NCBI RefSeq assembly: GCF_901472495.1
Contig: NZ_LR590469.1
Coordinates: 1,984,001-2,048,000, forward strand
Reading direction: 5' to 3'
DNA length: 64,000 nucleotides
Source of the DNA: Yersinia enterocolitica subsp. enterocolitica
GTDB lineage: Bacteria; Pseudomonadota; Gammaproteobacteria; Enterobacterales; Enterobacteriaceae
In this document: one piece after another, positions 27,777 to 37,572 of the stretch
Layout: every line of letters starts with the position of its first letter
How positions within the stretch are numbered: the stretch's first letter is position 1
Notes under the pieces: generated by a model
What the model saw: the letters and a program-made list of their open reading frames with translations, nothing else
Databases searched by the model: none
Told to the model about the DNA's origin: nothing
Program-made: the position numbers and the translations under genes

Positions 27777-28376
27777 TTAGAAACCGGTCGGCACATCCTT
27801 CATATCCGGCAACTTATGGGCGATACCTTTGTGGCAATCGATGCAGGTTTTACCTTCTTCAATCGCTTTACTGTGCATTTTCGCCGCCACCGTTTTCTGA
27901 GCCGTGAAGTCCATATTGTCAAAATTATGGCAGTTGCGGCACTCTTGCGAACCATTGGCTTTCATCCGCGCCCACTCGTTTTCCGCCATCGTCAGGCGAT
28001 GAGCCTCAAACTTCTGTGGTGTATCAATCAAACCAAAGGCCTTGGCATATAGCTCTTTACTGGCTTTGATTTTACGCAGCATTTTCGGCCCCCACTCATG
28101 GGGCACATGGCAATCCGGGCAGGTTGCCTTCACACCACTGCGGTTGCTGTAGTGGATGGTTCCCATGTATTCCTGATAAACGTTGTCTTTCATTTCATGG
28201 CAGCTAATACAGAATTTTTCAGTATTCGCCATTTCCATGCCGGTATTAAAACCGCCCCAGAAAATGATGCCACTGACAAAGCCAATCAGCAGTAACGTGC
28301 CGAGCGCCAGCCGGCTCGGCCGACGCCACCACTGCCATATTCGTTTAATCATGCCGGGCTTTTTAGTTTCATTCAT
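27777..28376 (-). CDS. napC: NapC, membrane tetraheme cytochrome c
   Basis: Passes electrons from quinol to the periplasmic nitrate reductase. A single N-terminal membrane helix (LALGTLLLIGFVSGIIFWGG) anchors a periplasmic domain with four CxxCH heme motifs: CISCH, CPDCH, CRNCH and CIDCH. It is 199 residues, typical of the NapC/NirT family. It is the last gene of napFDABC; the napGH genes present in E. coli are absent. Confidence 0.95.
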   Translation of the reverse strand: MNETKKPGMIKRIWQWWRRPSRLALGTLLLIGFVSGIIFWGGFNTGMEMANTEKFCISCHEMKDNVYQEYMGTIHYSNRSGVKATCPDCHVPHEWGPKMLRKIKASKELYAKAFGLIDTPQKFEAHRLTMAENEWARMKANGSQECRNCHNFDNMDFTAQKTVAAKMHSKAIEEGKTCIDCHKGIAHKLPDMKDVPTGF

Positions 28377-28403
28377 TGTTTATTCTCACAATAGCCATCT
28401 CGC

Positions 28404-28871
28404 TTATTGACCAAAGCCAGGTGCTGGCTGGAAGCTATTACCGACAATCGGTGCTGCATCAGTTTGTGGCACATGGCATTGCAAGCAGAAGTAGCGACGT
28501 GGGGATACTTCACTCGATACCTTGCCATCGCGATCAATAAAGTGGGTTGGGCTAACACGAGGCGCACCCGTAGTACGATAATGTTCAACGCCATGACATT
28601 GCAGGCAACGGTTGGTATTTTTGCTGATTTGATAGCCATCAACACTATGTGGGATCAGTGGGGGTTGGTTAACATAGTTCAGCGCCATCCGCTGTTGCTG
28701 TTTGGGCATTTTCACCTTACCTTCTGCCGTACCAGAGACTTCCGGTGATTGGCTTAAATCCATCTCGACATTGCTGGCAGCGTTGACGACACCGGCTATC
28801 AGTAATACCGCCAGTAGCGATATCACTGATATTACCCGGCGATTGAATGCGTGAAACATCGTGTTATTCAT
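28404..28871 (-). CDS. napB: NapB, diheme cytochrome c subunit
   Basis: Small electron-transfer subunit of periplasmic nitrate reductase, between NapC and NapA. Signal peptide at residues 1-31 (VISLLAVLLIAGVVNAAS), then two CxxCH motifs (RCLQCHG and YFCLQCHV) and the conserved PLIPHSVDGYQI segment. It is preceded by GGAGAAAATA before the start. It lies 70 bp after napA and 27 bp before napC. Confidence 0.94.
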   Translation of the reverse strand: MNNTMFHAFNRRVISVISLLAVLLIAGVVNAASNVEMDLSQSPEVSGTAEGKVKMPKQQQRMALNYVNQPPLIPHSVDGYQISKNTNRCLQCHGVEHYRTTGAPRVSPTHFIDRDGKVSSEVSPRRYFCLQCHVPQTDAAPIVGNSFQPAPGFGQ

Positions 28872-28941
28872 TATTTTCTCCTGAGAACACCGTTCTTCCT
28901 GAACTGCGCGCTATTTTCTGGACTACGCGCTATCTTCTGAA

Positions 28942-31437
28942 CTACGCGACAACTCGAGCCAATTTGACTGCACATTTCTTGAAGTCAGTTTCTTTGGATA
29001 ACGGATCGGTAGCATCCAACGTCAGGTTATTCACCAACTGCGCAGCATCAAAGAACGGCATGTATACCAGCCCTTGTGGCGGACGGTTACGACCACGGGT
29101 TTCCACCAGCGAAATCACTTCGCCACGGCGTGAAATCACTTTCACTTTGTCACCGCGCCGTAAACCACGAGCTTTAGCATCCAATGGGTGAATGAAAAGC
29201 ACCGCTTCAGGGAAAGCACGATGTAATTCAGGCACTCGGCGGGTCATGGAACCGGTATGCCAATGCTCTAGTACACGGCCAGTGGAGAGCCACAGGTCAT
29301 ACTCCTGATCCGGACTTTCCGCCGCCGGTTCATAAGGCAATGCAAATATCACGGCCTTACCATCCGGTTTGCCATAGAAACGCACGTCCTCACCTTTTGG
29401 CACGAAGGGATCAAAGCCTTCACGGTAACGCCACAGCGTTTCTTTACCATTCACCACCGGCCAGCGCAGGCCACGTTCCTGATGGTAGCGATCGAACGGC
29501 GCTAAGTCGTGACCATGACCACGGCCAAAATCGGCATACTCTTCAAACAGCCCTTTTTGAATGTAGAAGCCGAAATCACGCGCTTCATCATTCAATTGGT
29601 CAGCAGGAATTTCACTCAGTGGGTATTTATTCACCACATTATTGGCAAACAGCACGTCATACAGCGTCTTACCGCGATACTCCGGTTTCTTGTTAATCAG
29701 CTCATCAGGCCACACTTCTTCAACTTTGAAGCGCTTGGCAAACTCAACCATCTGCCATAAGTCAGATTTCGCTTCACCCGGCGCAGGCACTTGTTGACGC
29801 CAGAACTGGGTACGGCGCTCAGCATTGCCGTAAGCGCCCTCTTTCTCGACCCACATCGCGGTCGGTAAGATAAGGTCAGCGGCCAGGGCACTGATAGTGG
29901 GATAAGGGTCTGAAACGACAATAAAGTTACGCGGATCTCGCCAACCCGGCATGCGCTCTTCATTGATATTTGGCCCGGCCTGCATGTTGTTGTTACACAT
30001 CACCCAGTAGGCATTAAGCGTGCCATCTTTCAGCGCACGATCTTGCGCTACAGCATGTAAACCCACTTTTTCCGGAATAGTGCCCGCGGGTAGTTGCCAT
30101 TTGGTTTCGGCAATTTGGCGATGTTTTTCGTTAGTGACCACCATATCGGCAGGCAGGCGGTGGGAGAATGTCCCCACTTCACGGGCTGTACCACAAGCGG
30201 AAGGCTGGCCGGTCAGAGAGAAAGGCCCAGAACCCGGTTTAGAAATTTTGCCGGTTAACAGATGCAGGTTGTAGCACATGTTATTGGCCCAAACACCACG
30301 AGTGTGCTGGTTAAAGCCCATCGTCCAGTAAGACACCAGTTTCACTTTCGGATCAGCATACAACTGCGCCAGTGACTCTAATTGATCTTCCGGCACACCG
30401 CTCATTTTGGCGGTTTTTTCCAGCGTATATTCAGCCACAAAGGCTTTAAAATCATCAAAACTCATCGGTTCTGATGCATCACTACCGGGGTTTTTGGCCG
30501 CTTTCTCCAGTGGATGTGTTGGCCGTAGACCATAGCCAATATCCGTTGCACCACGGCGGAAGTTCACATGGCGATCCAGGAAGCCCTGATCAACGGCATT
30601 ATTTTGAATAATGTAATTGGCGATGTAATTCATAATCACCAGATCGGTCTGTGGGGTAAAGACGATCGGGTTATCAGCCAGTTCAAAGCTGCGATGTTCA
30701 AAAGTAGACAGTACCGCAATTCTGACATGCTCATTCGTCAGGCGACGGCTGGTCATGCGTGACCACAAGATAGGGTGCATTTCCGCCATATTGGAGCCCC
30801 AGAGCACAAAGGCATCTGCTTCTTCAATATCATCATAACAACCCATTGGCTCATCCATACCGAAGGTACGCATAAAGCCCACCACGGAAGAAGCCATGCA
30901 ATGACGCGCATTGGGATCAAGGTTGTTGGAGCGGAAACCGGCTTTCAGCAGTTTAGACGCCGCGTAACCCTCCCACACCGTCCACTGGCCGGAGCCAAAC
31001 ATGCCTACAGCGGTCGGGCCTTTTTCTTTCAGTGCATTTTTGAACTTCAGCTCCATGATATCAAAGGCTTTCTCCCAACTGATCGGAGTGAAATCACCTT
31101 CTTTATCATACTGGCCGTCTTTCATCCGCAGCAGCGGCTGAGTCAGGCGGTCTTTGCCGTACATGATTTTAGGCAGGAAATAGCCTTTCACGCAGTTCAA
31201 CCCACGATTGACCGGTGAGTCTGGGTCACCCTGAGATGCCACGATACGGCCATTTTGCGTGCCAACCAAAACACCGCAGCCAGTACCACAGAATCGGCAA
31301 GGCGCTTTATCCCATTTGATTGCGTTTGTTGTCTCACCCACAACCGCCTTGGCGACGGTGGGTATGGTCAATCCGGCTGCGGCTGCCGCAGCAACTGCGG
31401 CATTGGCCTTCATAAAATCCCGGCGACTGAGTTTCAT
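28942..31437 (-). CDS. napA: NapA, periplasmic nitrate reductase catalytic subunit
   Basis: Mo-bisMGD enzyme that reduces nitrate to nitrite in the periplasm. A Tat signal peptide (SRRDFMKANAAVAAAAAAG) is followed by the [4Fe-4S] motif CRFCGTGCGVLVG...GLNCVKGYF and the molybdenum-ligand cysteine in DPNARHCMAS. The 831 residues are close to E. coli NapA (828). The start overlaps the napD stop by four bases, coupling the catalytic subunit to its chaperone. Confidence 0.96.
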   Translation of the reverse strand: MKLSRRDFMKANAAVAAAAAAGLTIPTVAKAVVGETTNAIKWDKAPCRFCGTGCGVLVGTQNGRIVASQGDPDSPVNRGLNCVKGYFLPKIMYGKDRLTQPLLRMKDGQYDKEGDFTPISWEKAFDIMELKFKNALKEKGPTAVGMFGSGQWTVWEGYAASKLLKAGFRSNNLDPNARHCMASSVVGFMRTFGMDEPMGCYDDIEEADAFVLWGSNMAEMHPILWSRMTSRRLTNEHVRIAVLSTFEHRSFELADNPIVFTPQTDLVIMNYIANYIIQNNAVDQGFLDRHVNFRRGATDIGYGLRPTHPLEKAAKNPGSDASEPMSFDDFKAFVAEYTLEKTAKMSGVPEDQLESLAQLYADPKVKLVSYWTMGFNQHTRGVWANNMCYNLHLLTGKISKPGSGPFSLTGQPSACGTAREVGTFSHRLPADMVVTNEKHRQIAETKWQLPAGTIPEKVGLHAVAQDRALKDGTLNAYWVMCNNNMQAGPNINEERMPGWRDPRNFIVVSDPYPTISALAADLILPTAMWVEKEGAYGNAERRTQFWRQQVPAPGEAKSDLWQMVEFAKRFKVEEVWPDELINKKPEYRGKTLYDVLFANNVVNKYPLSEIPADQLNDEARDFGFYIQKGLFEEYADFGRGHGHDLAPFDRYHQERGLRWPVVNGKETLWRYREGFDPFVPKGEDVRFYGKPDGKAVIFALPYEPAAESPDQEYDLWLSTGRVLEHWHTGSMTRRVPELHRAFPEAVLFIHPLDAKARGLRRGDKVKVISRRGEVISLVETRGRNRPPQGLVYMPFFDAAQLVNNLTLDATDPLSKETDFKKCAVKLARVVA

Positions 31438-31706
31438 GGCATTTCCTCACCTTGGCTTTCCTGCTGGTGATAAACCAGCGATACAGCCAGCACACCATCC
31501 AGATTGCGTGCTGACTCAATATAATTCAGGAGCACGTCTGAGCGCGCTGCCTGCATAACCACCACCAATTTACCCAGAGCGGTATCACTGGTGGGTATTT
31601 CTGTGCCCGGAATCGCCAGCAGGCTGTCGATAAGTGGCGCTATTCGCGCAGGCTTGGCTTGTATCACCAATCCACAGACATGCCATTCTTTATCGTCCAT
31701 CTTCAC
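31434..31706 (-). CDS. napD: NapD, NapA-specific Tat chaperone
   Basis: Cytoplasmic chaperone that binds the NapA twin-arginine signal peptide and delays export until the cofactor is loaded. It is 90 residues with the ferredoxin-like NapD fold: HVCGLVIQAKP at the start, IPGTEI and VVVMQAA strands, then LDGVLAVSLVYH. It overlaps napF by 17 bp and napA by 4 bp, so translation of the three is linked. Confidence 0.92.
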   Translation of the reverse strand: MKMDDKEWHVCGLVIQAKPARIAPLIDSLLAIPGTEIPTSDTALGKLVVVMQAARSDVLLNYIESARNLDGVLAVSLVYHQQESQGEEMP

Positions 31707-32193
31707 TCCGGGTAAGGGTTACTGCTTGGACGGGGCAACTGGGTACACAGGCACCACAGCCGGTACAAGCAGGAAGGTCTAATTCGGGCTGAGCAATGCC
31801 GTTTAGGCGCGGACGGAATTTTATCGCCCGCGTTTCACAACTATCCTGACAACTGCGGCATTCAATATTGTGAAAAGGTAAACAGCGGTCAGAGATATTG
31901 ATTTTCAGCGACCAGGCGGGTTGCGCCGTTGAGGTAAAAACACCCACTTCACAGGCCAGCACACAGGCTTGACAGAAGCTGCACTCGGCACGCTGAAAAT
32001 CTATTTCGGGAAATCCGCCACTGCCAGCAACCAATACGCCAGTTTCACAAGCGGCAACACAGTTTTGGCAACGGGTACAACCAGCAATAAAATCACTTTC
32101 ACTAACCGACCAAGGTGGCCGAATAGCCGAGGGCTGCTGTTTACCTGCTTGCCAAAAACCAGTCAGCAATTTACGCCGCGATAAATCAGTCAT
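31690..32193 (-). CDS. napF: NapF, ferredoxin-type protein
   Basis: Cytoplasmic iron-sulfur protein that interacts with NapA during maturation. Four cysteine clusters are visible: CTRCQNCVAACE, CSFCQACVLACE, CRSCQDSCE and CTGCGACVPSCP. The start at MTDLSRRKLLTGF is preceded by AAGGA at seven bases; a reading to 32268 would add 25 unconserved residues. First gene of napFDABC, transcribed divergently from narP across about 500 bp of regulatory DNA. Confidence 0.92.
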   Translation of the reverse strand: MTDLSRRKLLTGFWQAGKQQPSAIRPPWSVSESDFIAGCTRCQNCVAACETGVLVAGSGGFPEIDFQRAECSFCQACVLACEVGVFTSTAQPAWSLKINISDRCLPFHNIECRSCQDSCETRAIKFRPRLNGIAQPELDLPACTGCGACVPSCPVQAVTLTRSEDGR

Positions 32194-32359
32194 ACTGATA
32201 TCCTTAACATCTACTGGCGCGCCCGCGTGTACTTTAGGAGAGTGTTCATTTAAAGCTCGGTGAGTCACACCAAAGCAATGATAATAATTCTTATTTGTAT
32301 TATTAGAGAATTCCCCAGTGTCTAGCTATTAAATACAGAATAATGAGTAATAAAATAAT

Positions 32360-32374
32360 TACTCTTTAGAGTTA
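32360..32374. promoter_or_regulatory. Candidate NarP/NarL 7-2-7 site for napF
   Basis: TACTCTT-TA-GAGTTAA is an imperfect inverted heptamer pair inside the longer near-palindrome ATTACTCTTTAGAGTTAAT. It sits between the FNR-like site and napF, as the NarP site does at E. coli napF. Weak by sequence alone. Confidence 0.4.
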
Positions 32375-32388
32375 ATCGTTGGTAGATA

Positions 32389-32402
32389 TTGAGCAAGATC
32401 AA
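32389..32402. promoter_or_regulatory. FNR-like site in the napF/narP region
   Basis: TTGAG-CAAG-ATCAA differs by one base from the FNR consensus TTGAT-N4-ATCAA. Anaerobic FNR activation of napF is established in E. coli, so the location supports the call. The rest of 32194-32697 is AT-rich promoter DNA without a gene. Confidence 0.55.
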
Positions 32403-32697
32403 TTAATTTAGTGGTTATTTGCGTGGTTTCTCACGGTTAAATCTATTTGCGTTATTACTTTTTTTATATAACGATTTGTTTAATGAGAATGGCTATCAAA
32501 AAGAAATGATATTTTGGTGATTATTCTTTAGATAAACTGGCGCGGTTAAATGAATTTGGCCGAAGTTTTGAGGTACACTTAACGCGTGGTTCAACTAACT
32601 ATGATGGATAACATGGTTGGCCAAATTAATGCCGCCAAATAATCCACGTTCAACAGCCAGACATTTAATGCTATCGGTTACAGGGACATTACTTATC

Positions 32698-33327
32698 ATG
32701 ACCAAAAGCCACACTATAATGATCGTTGACGATCATCCCCTCATGCGCCGTGGGATCAAGCAGTTACTTGAGCTGGATAGCAACTTTGATGTGGTTGCTG
32801 AAGCCAATTGCGGCAGTGATGCCATTATTGAAGCGGCCAAGTGCCAGCCAGATGTCATTCTGCTTGACCTAAATATGAAAGGCATGTCTGGGCTGGATAC
32901 ATTGAAAGCTTTGCGTAATGAAGGTATTGATGCGCGAATTATTGTTTTGACCGTCTCAGATGCGCGCAGTGATGTCTACGCCATGATTGATGCAGGCGCA
33001 GATGGTTATCTGCTTAAAGACAGTGAACCTGAAATATTACTGGAAAATATCCGTCTGGCTTCAAAGGGTGAGAATGTATTCAGTGATGCAGTCACACAAT
33101 ATTTATCCTCGCGAGATGAACAGGTTAATCCATTCTCTGAATTAACCGAGCGAGAATTAGATGTTCTGCAAGAAGTCGCGCGGGGAATGTCCAATAAACA
33201 AGTCGCGTTTGAGTTACACATTTCAGAAGAAACCGTGAAAGTGCATATCCGCAATTTATTACGGAAACTGAATGTCCGCTCACGCGTTGCGGCAACCATC
33301 ATGTATTTAGAAAATAAACAATATTAA
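32698..33327 (+). CDS. narP: NarP, nitrate/nitrite response regulator
   Basis: Two-component response regulator that activates nap and nitrite reductase genes. Receiver: IMIVDDHPLMRRG at the start and phospho-acceptor Asp in ILLDLNMKGMSG; C-terminal LuxR-type helix-turn-helix LTERELDVLQEVARGMSNKQVA and ISEETVKVHIRNLLRKL. The start MTKSHTIM gives 209 residues, matching the family; a longer in-frame reading from 32617 was not used. It is next to napF here, unlike E. coli where narP is beside ccm genes. Confidence 0.92.
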   Translation: MTKSHTIMIVDDHPLMRRGIKQLLELDSNFDVVAEANCGSDAIIEAAKCQPDVILLDLNMKGMSGLDTLKALRNEGIDARIIVLTVSDARSDVYAMIDAGADGYLLKDSEPEILLENIRLASKGENVFSDAVTQYLSSRDEQVNPFSELTERELDVLQEVARGMSNKQVAFELHISEETVKVHIRNLLRKLNVRSRVAATIMYLENKQY

Positions 33328-33365
33328 TAACCACCCTATTATTTAATAGCAGCCAAGTTATTCGA

Positions 33366-33674
33366 TTATTCAATGGCTGCTAAAATAAAATTATGGTTAT
33401 CGTCTATCCATTTTTTATTCAGCGGCCCCCAACTGTCTAACCGATAATATCCCGCATTATTGCGCACACCATCCTGTACAAATGTCATGGTGATGCCCAA
33501 ACCGGGCAGCGCTTTCAGCACATCCTGTAATGTTCGCCGTGGCCAGCCAGTCAATTCCATCAAGCGCGGTACATTCAGCGACTCCCCCCGGCTTATCAAC
33601 CAGCAAAGGTAAAGACGACGGGCAAATACCGGATTAAGTTCCATAACATCCTCCAAGGTTGGATAATTACTCAT
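33366..33674 (-). CDS. Small winged-helix DNA-binding protein
   Basis: A 102-residue conserved protein, apparently a stand-alone winged helix-turn-helix (perhaps the HTH_43 family). The recognisable part is VPRLMELTGWPRRTLQDVLKAL (helix-turn-helix, about residues 35-56), then the wing and a C-terminal YYRLDSWGPLNKKWI. The role is unknown. Its stop faces the narP stop 38 bp away; upstream of its start lies an ERIC element. Confidence 0.72.
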   Translation of the reverse strand: MSNYPTLEDVMELNPVFARRLYLCWLISRGESLNVPRLMELTGWPRRTLQDVLKALPGLGITMTFVQDGVRNNAGYYRLDSWGPLNKKWIDDNHNFILAAIE

Positions 33675-33703
33675 AGTCTACTTGATGCCAGAAAAAATAC
33701 CTG

Positions 33704-33908
33704 TTTATACCCGTCATACTTCAAGCTACATGTGCGTTGGCTGCCTTCGTTACTCGGCCCATCCATGAGCCTCGCCTCTTCGAGGCCACTGCAAACAGCG
33801 TTCAAATCGGTTCCCGACCGATTTGTCACCCCAGTCACTTACTCATGTAAGCTCCTGGGGACTCGCTCAGTTGCCGCCTTCCTACAACTCGAATTATTTA
33901 GGGTATAT
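33704..33908. repeat. ERIC-type repeat, long form with internal insert
   Basis: About 205 bp. It carries the ERIC core ACTCATGTAAGCTCCTGGGG and the usual ends (CCGTCATACTTCAAG, CTCGAATTATTTAGGGTAT) plus an extra ~70-bp internal segment (GGCCCATCCATGAGCCTCGC...CGACCGATTTGTCACCCC). The same extra segment, in reverse orientation, is found in the element at about 51359-51557. Confidence 0.78.
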
Positions 33909-34053
33909 GACTATTTTCGCCATCAAGGTGAATTAACTCGTTTTTTACGATGTTATTTACAGCTTCTCCATATTTTCTTCACGTTTTCTTCAGCATTCCC
34001 GCGTAAAGTGCAGCGTGGATTCTGCTGTATTTAACCCGAGAGGCTGGCACTGC

Positions 34054-37000
34054 ATGGCTAATTTTTTCATCGACCGCCCAATATTTGCTTGGGTATTGGC
34101 GATAATTTTGTGTCTGACTGGCGCATTGGCAATCTCAACACTGCCGGTTGAGCAATACCCTAATCTGGCACCGCCCAATGTGCGCATTAGTGCATCCTAC
34201 CCCGGAGCCTCGGCACAAACACTGGAAAATACGGTCACGCAGGTCATAGAACAAAGTATGACCGGTCTGGATAATCTGCTGTATATGTCATCACAAAGCA
34301 GTAACTCCGGCAGTGCATCAATAACCCTGACTTTTCAGGCTGGAACCAATCCTAACGAAGCTATGCAGCAGGTACAAAACCAGTTGCAGTCCGCTATCAA
34401 AAAGTTGCCGCAAGATGTACAGCAGCAAGGTGTTTCAGTGTCTAAATCAGGGGATAATACCCTGATGATGGTGGCGTTTGTTTCCACTGATGGCAGCATG
34501 GATAAACAAGATATTGCCGACTATGTCGCCAGTAACCTGCAAGACCCACTCAGCCGTATTGAAGGGGTGGGCAGCATTGATGCTTTCGGCTCTCAATATG
34601 CGATGCGTATTTGGCTTGATCCTAATAAACTCAATAATTATCAACTTACTACCCAAGATATTGTGACTGCAATCCAGTCACAAAACAGCCAGATAGCCGT
34701 GGGGCAATTGGGCGGAACACCTTCAGTCGATAATCAGGCGCTCAATGCCACGATTAATGCCCAATCCCAATTACAAACCCCAGAACAATTCAGAGAAATC
34801 ACGCTGCGAGTCAACCAAGATGGCTCACTGGTGACACTCGGTGATGTAGCAAAAATTGAGATGGGCGCCGAAAAATATGATTACCTGAGCCGTTTTAATG
34901 GTCAGCCCGCCTCGGGGATGAGCATCAAACTGGCCTCAGGCGCTAATGAACTGCAAACGGATGAATTAGTCAAAGCGCGTATCGCAGAACTGACCCCATT
35001 CTTCCCACACGGCCTCGAAGCAAAAATTGCCTACGAAACCACCCCCTTTGTGAAAGCCTCCATTAAAGACGTGGTCAAAACACTGCTGGAAGCCATTTTG
35101 CTGGTTTTCCTGGTGATGTATCTGTTCTTACAAAACTTCCGCGCCACCCTGATTCCGACGATTGCCGTTCCGGTAGTGCTATTGGGCACCTTCGCGATAC
35201 TGTCGGCATTCGGATTCAGCATTAATACCTTAACCATGTTTGCCATCGTGCTAGCCATCGGTTTACTCGTCGATGATGCCATTGTCGTGGTGGAAAATGT
35301 GGAGCGTGTGATGAGTGAGGAAGGGCTTGATCCACGAGAAGCTACGCGCAAATCCATGAGCCAAATTCAGGGCGCGCTGGTGGGGATTGCTCTGGTACTG
35401 TCGGCGGTATTTATTCCGATGGCTTTCTTCGGTGGCACCACCGGGGCTATTTACCGCCAGTTCTCTATTACTATCGTATCCGCGATGGTGCTTTCAGTGC
35501 TGGTGGCATTGATTTTGACCCCAGCACTTTGCGCCACCATGCTCAAGCCGATCAAACCGGGGCATCATCATGCCAAACGCGGCTTCTTTGGCTGGTTTAA
35601 CCGCATGTTTGACCGCAATGCTCACCGCTATGAGCGGGGCGTAGCGCAGGTTTTACATCACAGCGTGCGTTATATGCTGCTGTATTTATTGCTTTTGGGT
35701 GGGCTGGCGCTGCTGTTTATCAAGTTACCAACCTCATTCCTGCCACTGGAAGACCGCGGTGTCTTTATGGCTCAGGTACAACTTCCTGTCGGCTCTACTC
35801 AGCAGCAGACACTCAGAGTGGTTGAGAAAGTCGAGAATTACTTCCTGACGGCAGAGAAAAATAATGTGCTGTCGGTGTTCTCCACCGTAGGGTCAGGCCC
35901 CGGTGGTAATGGTCAAAACGTCGCGCGCCTGTTCATCAGACTGTCTGACTGGGAACAGCGAAAAGACAGTAATGATTCGTCATTTGCCATCATTGAACGC
36001 GCCACCAAAGTGTTTAACAAAATCGCCGAGGCCAAAGTCTCGGTCAGTAGCCCACCGGCCATTTCAGGTTTGGGCGGTTCGTCAGGTTTTGATATGGAAT
36101 TACAAGATCACGGCGGTTTAGGCCATGACAAACTGATGGCGGCGCGCGACCAATTATTACAGATGGCATCTCAGGATCCGGCGCTAACACGCGTGCGTCA
36201 TAACGGGCTGGATGATAGCCCGCAATTACAGATAGATATTGATCAGCGCAAAGCACAAGCGCTGGGGGTGTCCTTGGATGATATTAACAACACGCTAAAA
36301 ACGGCCTGGGGTTCAACTTACGTTAACGACTTTGTTGATCGTGGGCGGGTGAAGAAAGTGTATGTTCAATCTGAAGCTACCGCACGTATGTTGCCAGAAG
36401 ACGTTAACAAATGGTATGTGCGTAATAAAAACGGCGGCATGGTACCTTTCTCTGCCTTTTCAACCACTCGCTGGGAGTATGGTTCGCCACGACTGGAGCG
36501 CTATAACGGCTATTCTGCTTTGGAAATCGTCGGTGAAGCGGCTCCGGGCGTCAGTACCGGTACCGCTATGGATGTAATGGAGGGATTAGTCAAACAACTG
36601 CCTAATGGATTTGGCCTGGAATGGACGGGAATGTCCTATCAGGAACGGCTATCTGGCTCACAAGCCCCTGCCCTCTACGCCATTTCACTGTTAGTCGTAT
36701 TCTTATGTCTGGCAGCATTATATGAAAGTTGGTCAATACCCTTCTCAGTGATGCTGGTTGTGCCACTCGGGGTGATTGGGGCGGTTGCCGCAACTTGGAT
36801 GCGGGGCTTGGAAAATGACGTCTATTTCCAGGTCGGATTACTAACCATCATTGGGCTATCAGCCAAAAATGCTATCTTGATAGTCGAGTTTGCCAGTGAA
36901 TTAAACAATAAAGGCAAAGATTTGGTTGAAGCCACACTTGAAGCCTCTCGCCTGCGGCTACGGCCCATTCTGATGACCTCTTTGGCGTTTATCTTTGGTG

Positions 37001-37185
37001 TATTGCCTATGGCCATCAGTCAAGGGGCTGGCTCTGGTAGCCAACATGCAGTGGGTACCGGTGTGATGGGAGGGATGATTTCAGCTACCGTGCTGGCTAT
37101 TTTCTTCGTGCCACTGTTCTTTGTCCTGGTACGACGCCGCTTCCCCGGCAGGCCAGCACACACGAAAAATAGTGATACTCAGTAA
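34054..37185 (+). CDS. acrD: AcrD, RND-type efflux pump
   Basis: Inner-membrane RND transporter that exports aminoglycosides, bile-type and other amphiphilic compounds with AcrA and TolC. It is colinear with E. coli AcrD over nearly all of its length (1043 residues against 1037): MANFFIDRPIFAWVLAI at the start, the proton-relay pair in GLLVDDAIVVVENVE, and conserved QPASGMSIKLASGANE. Twelve membrane segments are expected. No adaptor gene is adjacent, which is normal for acrD. The start at MANFF is preceded by AGAGG; an upstream reading from 34015 was not used. Confidence 0.95.
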   Translation: MANFFIDRPIFAWVLAIILCLTGALAISTLPVEQYPNLAPPNVRISASYPGASAQTLENTVTQVIEQSMTGLDNLLYMSSQSSNSGSASITLTFQAGTNPNEAMQQVQNQLQSAIKKLPQDVQQQGVSVSKSGDNTLMMVAFVSTDGSMDKQDIADYVASNLQDPLSRIEGVGSIDAFGSQYAMRIWLDPNKLNNYQLTTQDIVTAIQSQNSQIAVGQLGGTPSVDNQALNATINAQSQLQTPEQFREITLRVNQDGSLVTLGDVAKIEMGAEKYDYLSRFNGQPASGMSIKLASGANELQTDELVKARIAELTPFFPHGLEAKIAYETTPFVKASIKDVVKTLLEAILLVFLVMYLFLQNFRATLIPTIAVPVVLLGTFAILSAFGFSINTLTMFAIVLAIGLLVDDAIVVVENVERVMSEEGLDPREATRKSMSQIQGALVGIALVLSAVFIPMAFFGGTTGAIYRQFSITIVSAMVLSVLVALILTPALCATMLKPIKPGHHHAKRGFFGWFNRMFDRNAHRYERGVAQVLHHSVRYMLLYLLLLGGLALLFIKLPTSFLPLEDRGVFMAQVQLPVGSTQQQTLRVVEKVENYFLTAEKNNVLSVFSTVGSGPGGNGQNVARLFIRLSDWEQRKDSNDSSFAIIERATKVFNKIAEAKVSVSSPPAISGLGGSSGFDMELQDHGGLGHDKLMAARDQLLQMASQDPALTRVRHNGLDDSPQLQIDIDQRKAQALGVSLDDINNTLKTAWGSTYVNDFVDRGRVKKVYVQSEATARMLPEDVNKWYVRNKNGGMVPFSAFSTTRWEYGSPRLERYNGYSALEIVGEAAPGVSTGTAMDVMEGLVKQLPNGFGLEWTGMSYQERLSGSQAPALYAISLLVVFLCLAALYESWSIPFSVMLVVPLGVIGAVAATWMRGLENDVYFQVGLLTIIGLSAKNAILIVEFASELNNKGKDLVEATLEASRLRLRPILMTSLAFIFGVLPMAISQGAGSGSQHAVGTGVMGGMISATVLAIFFVPLFFVLVRRRFPGRPAHTKNSDTQ

Positions 37186-37235
37186 AGCAGCAAAGGATAC
37201 TGGCGGTACGTAAAAAAGGTGATATTAACGATTAA

Positions 37236-37383
37236 TGTCACCTCAGACTGTTGACGCCCGCCAACGACTCGATCTTGCAAGGTGAGAACTGGCAGAAGAG
37301 TAAAGCGTCCGCGCCAGGGAGGGGTTTACGGCGTCTTTACGATCTGCCTGTTTTCACCGTTACGGGCACTTTGTCATTAACCT
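37236..37383. repeat. Palindromic repeat unit downstream of acrD (YPAL-like)
   Basis: A second copy of the unit found at 23655-23803. Shared strings include CCAACGACTCGATCTTGCAA and GGCGTCTTTACGATCTGCCT plus the end CACTTTGTCATTAACCTC. The central part differs. Like the other copy it lies just after a stop codon (acrD). From here to 37572 the DNA is AT-rich with a promoter but no other gene. Confidence 0.7.
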
Positions 37384-37470
37384 CGAATAATAAGCCAATA
37401 TATTAATTATATTTTAATAAGTAATTAAAAGTTAAATAAAAAAGCAGCGCTATATATTTATAGTTATATC

Positions 37471-37499
37471 TTGACCATCTTGAAATCATCATCCATATT
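37471..37499 (+). promoter_or_regulatory. Candidate sigma-70 promoter for the peptide/YcaO locus
   Basis: TTGACC, 17-bp spacer, CATATT. It would start transcription around 37506, leaving a short leader that begins with a TTCCCG / CGGGAA hairpin (37505-37524) and ends with the ribosome binding site AGGAG at 37560. Confidence 0.4.
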
Positions 37500-37572
37500 T
37501 ATTTTTCCCGTCATACTTCGGGAATAAAAACACAGCATAACATTAACCTCAAAAGAGTCAGGAGATATAACT

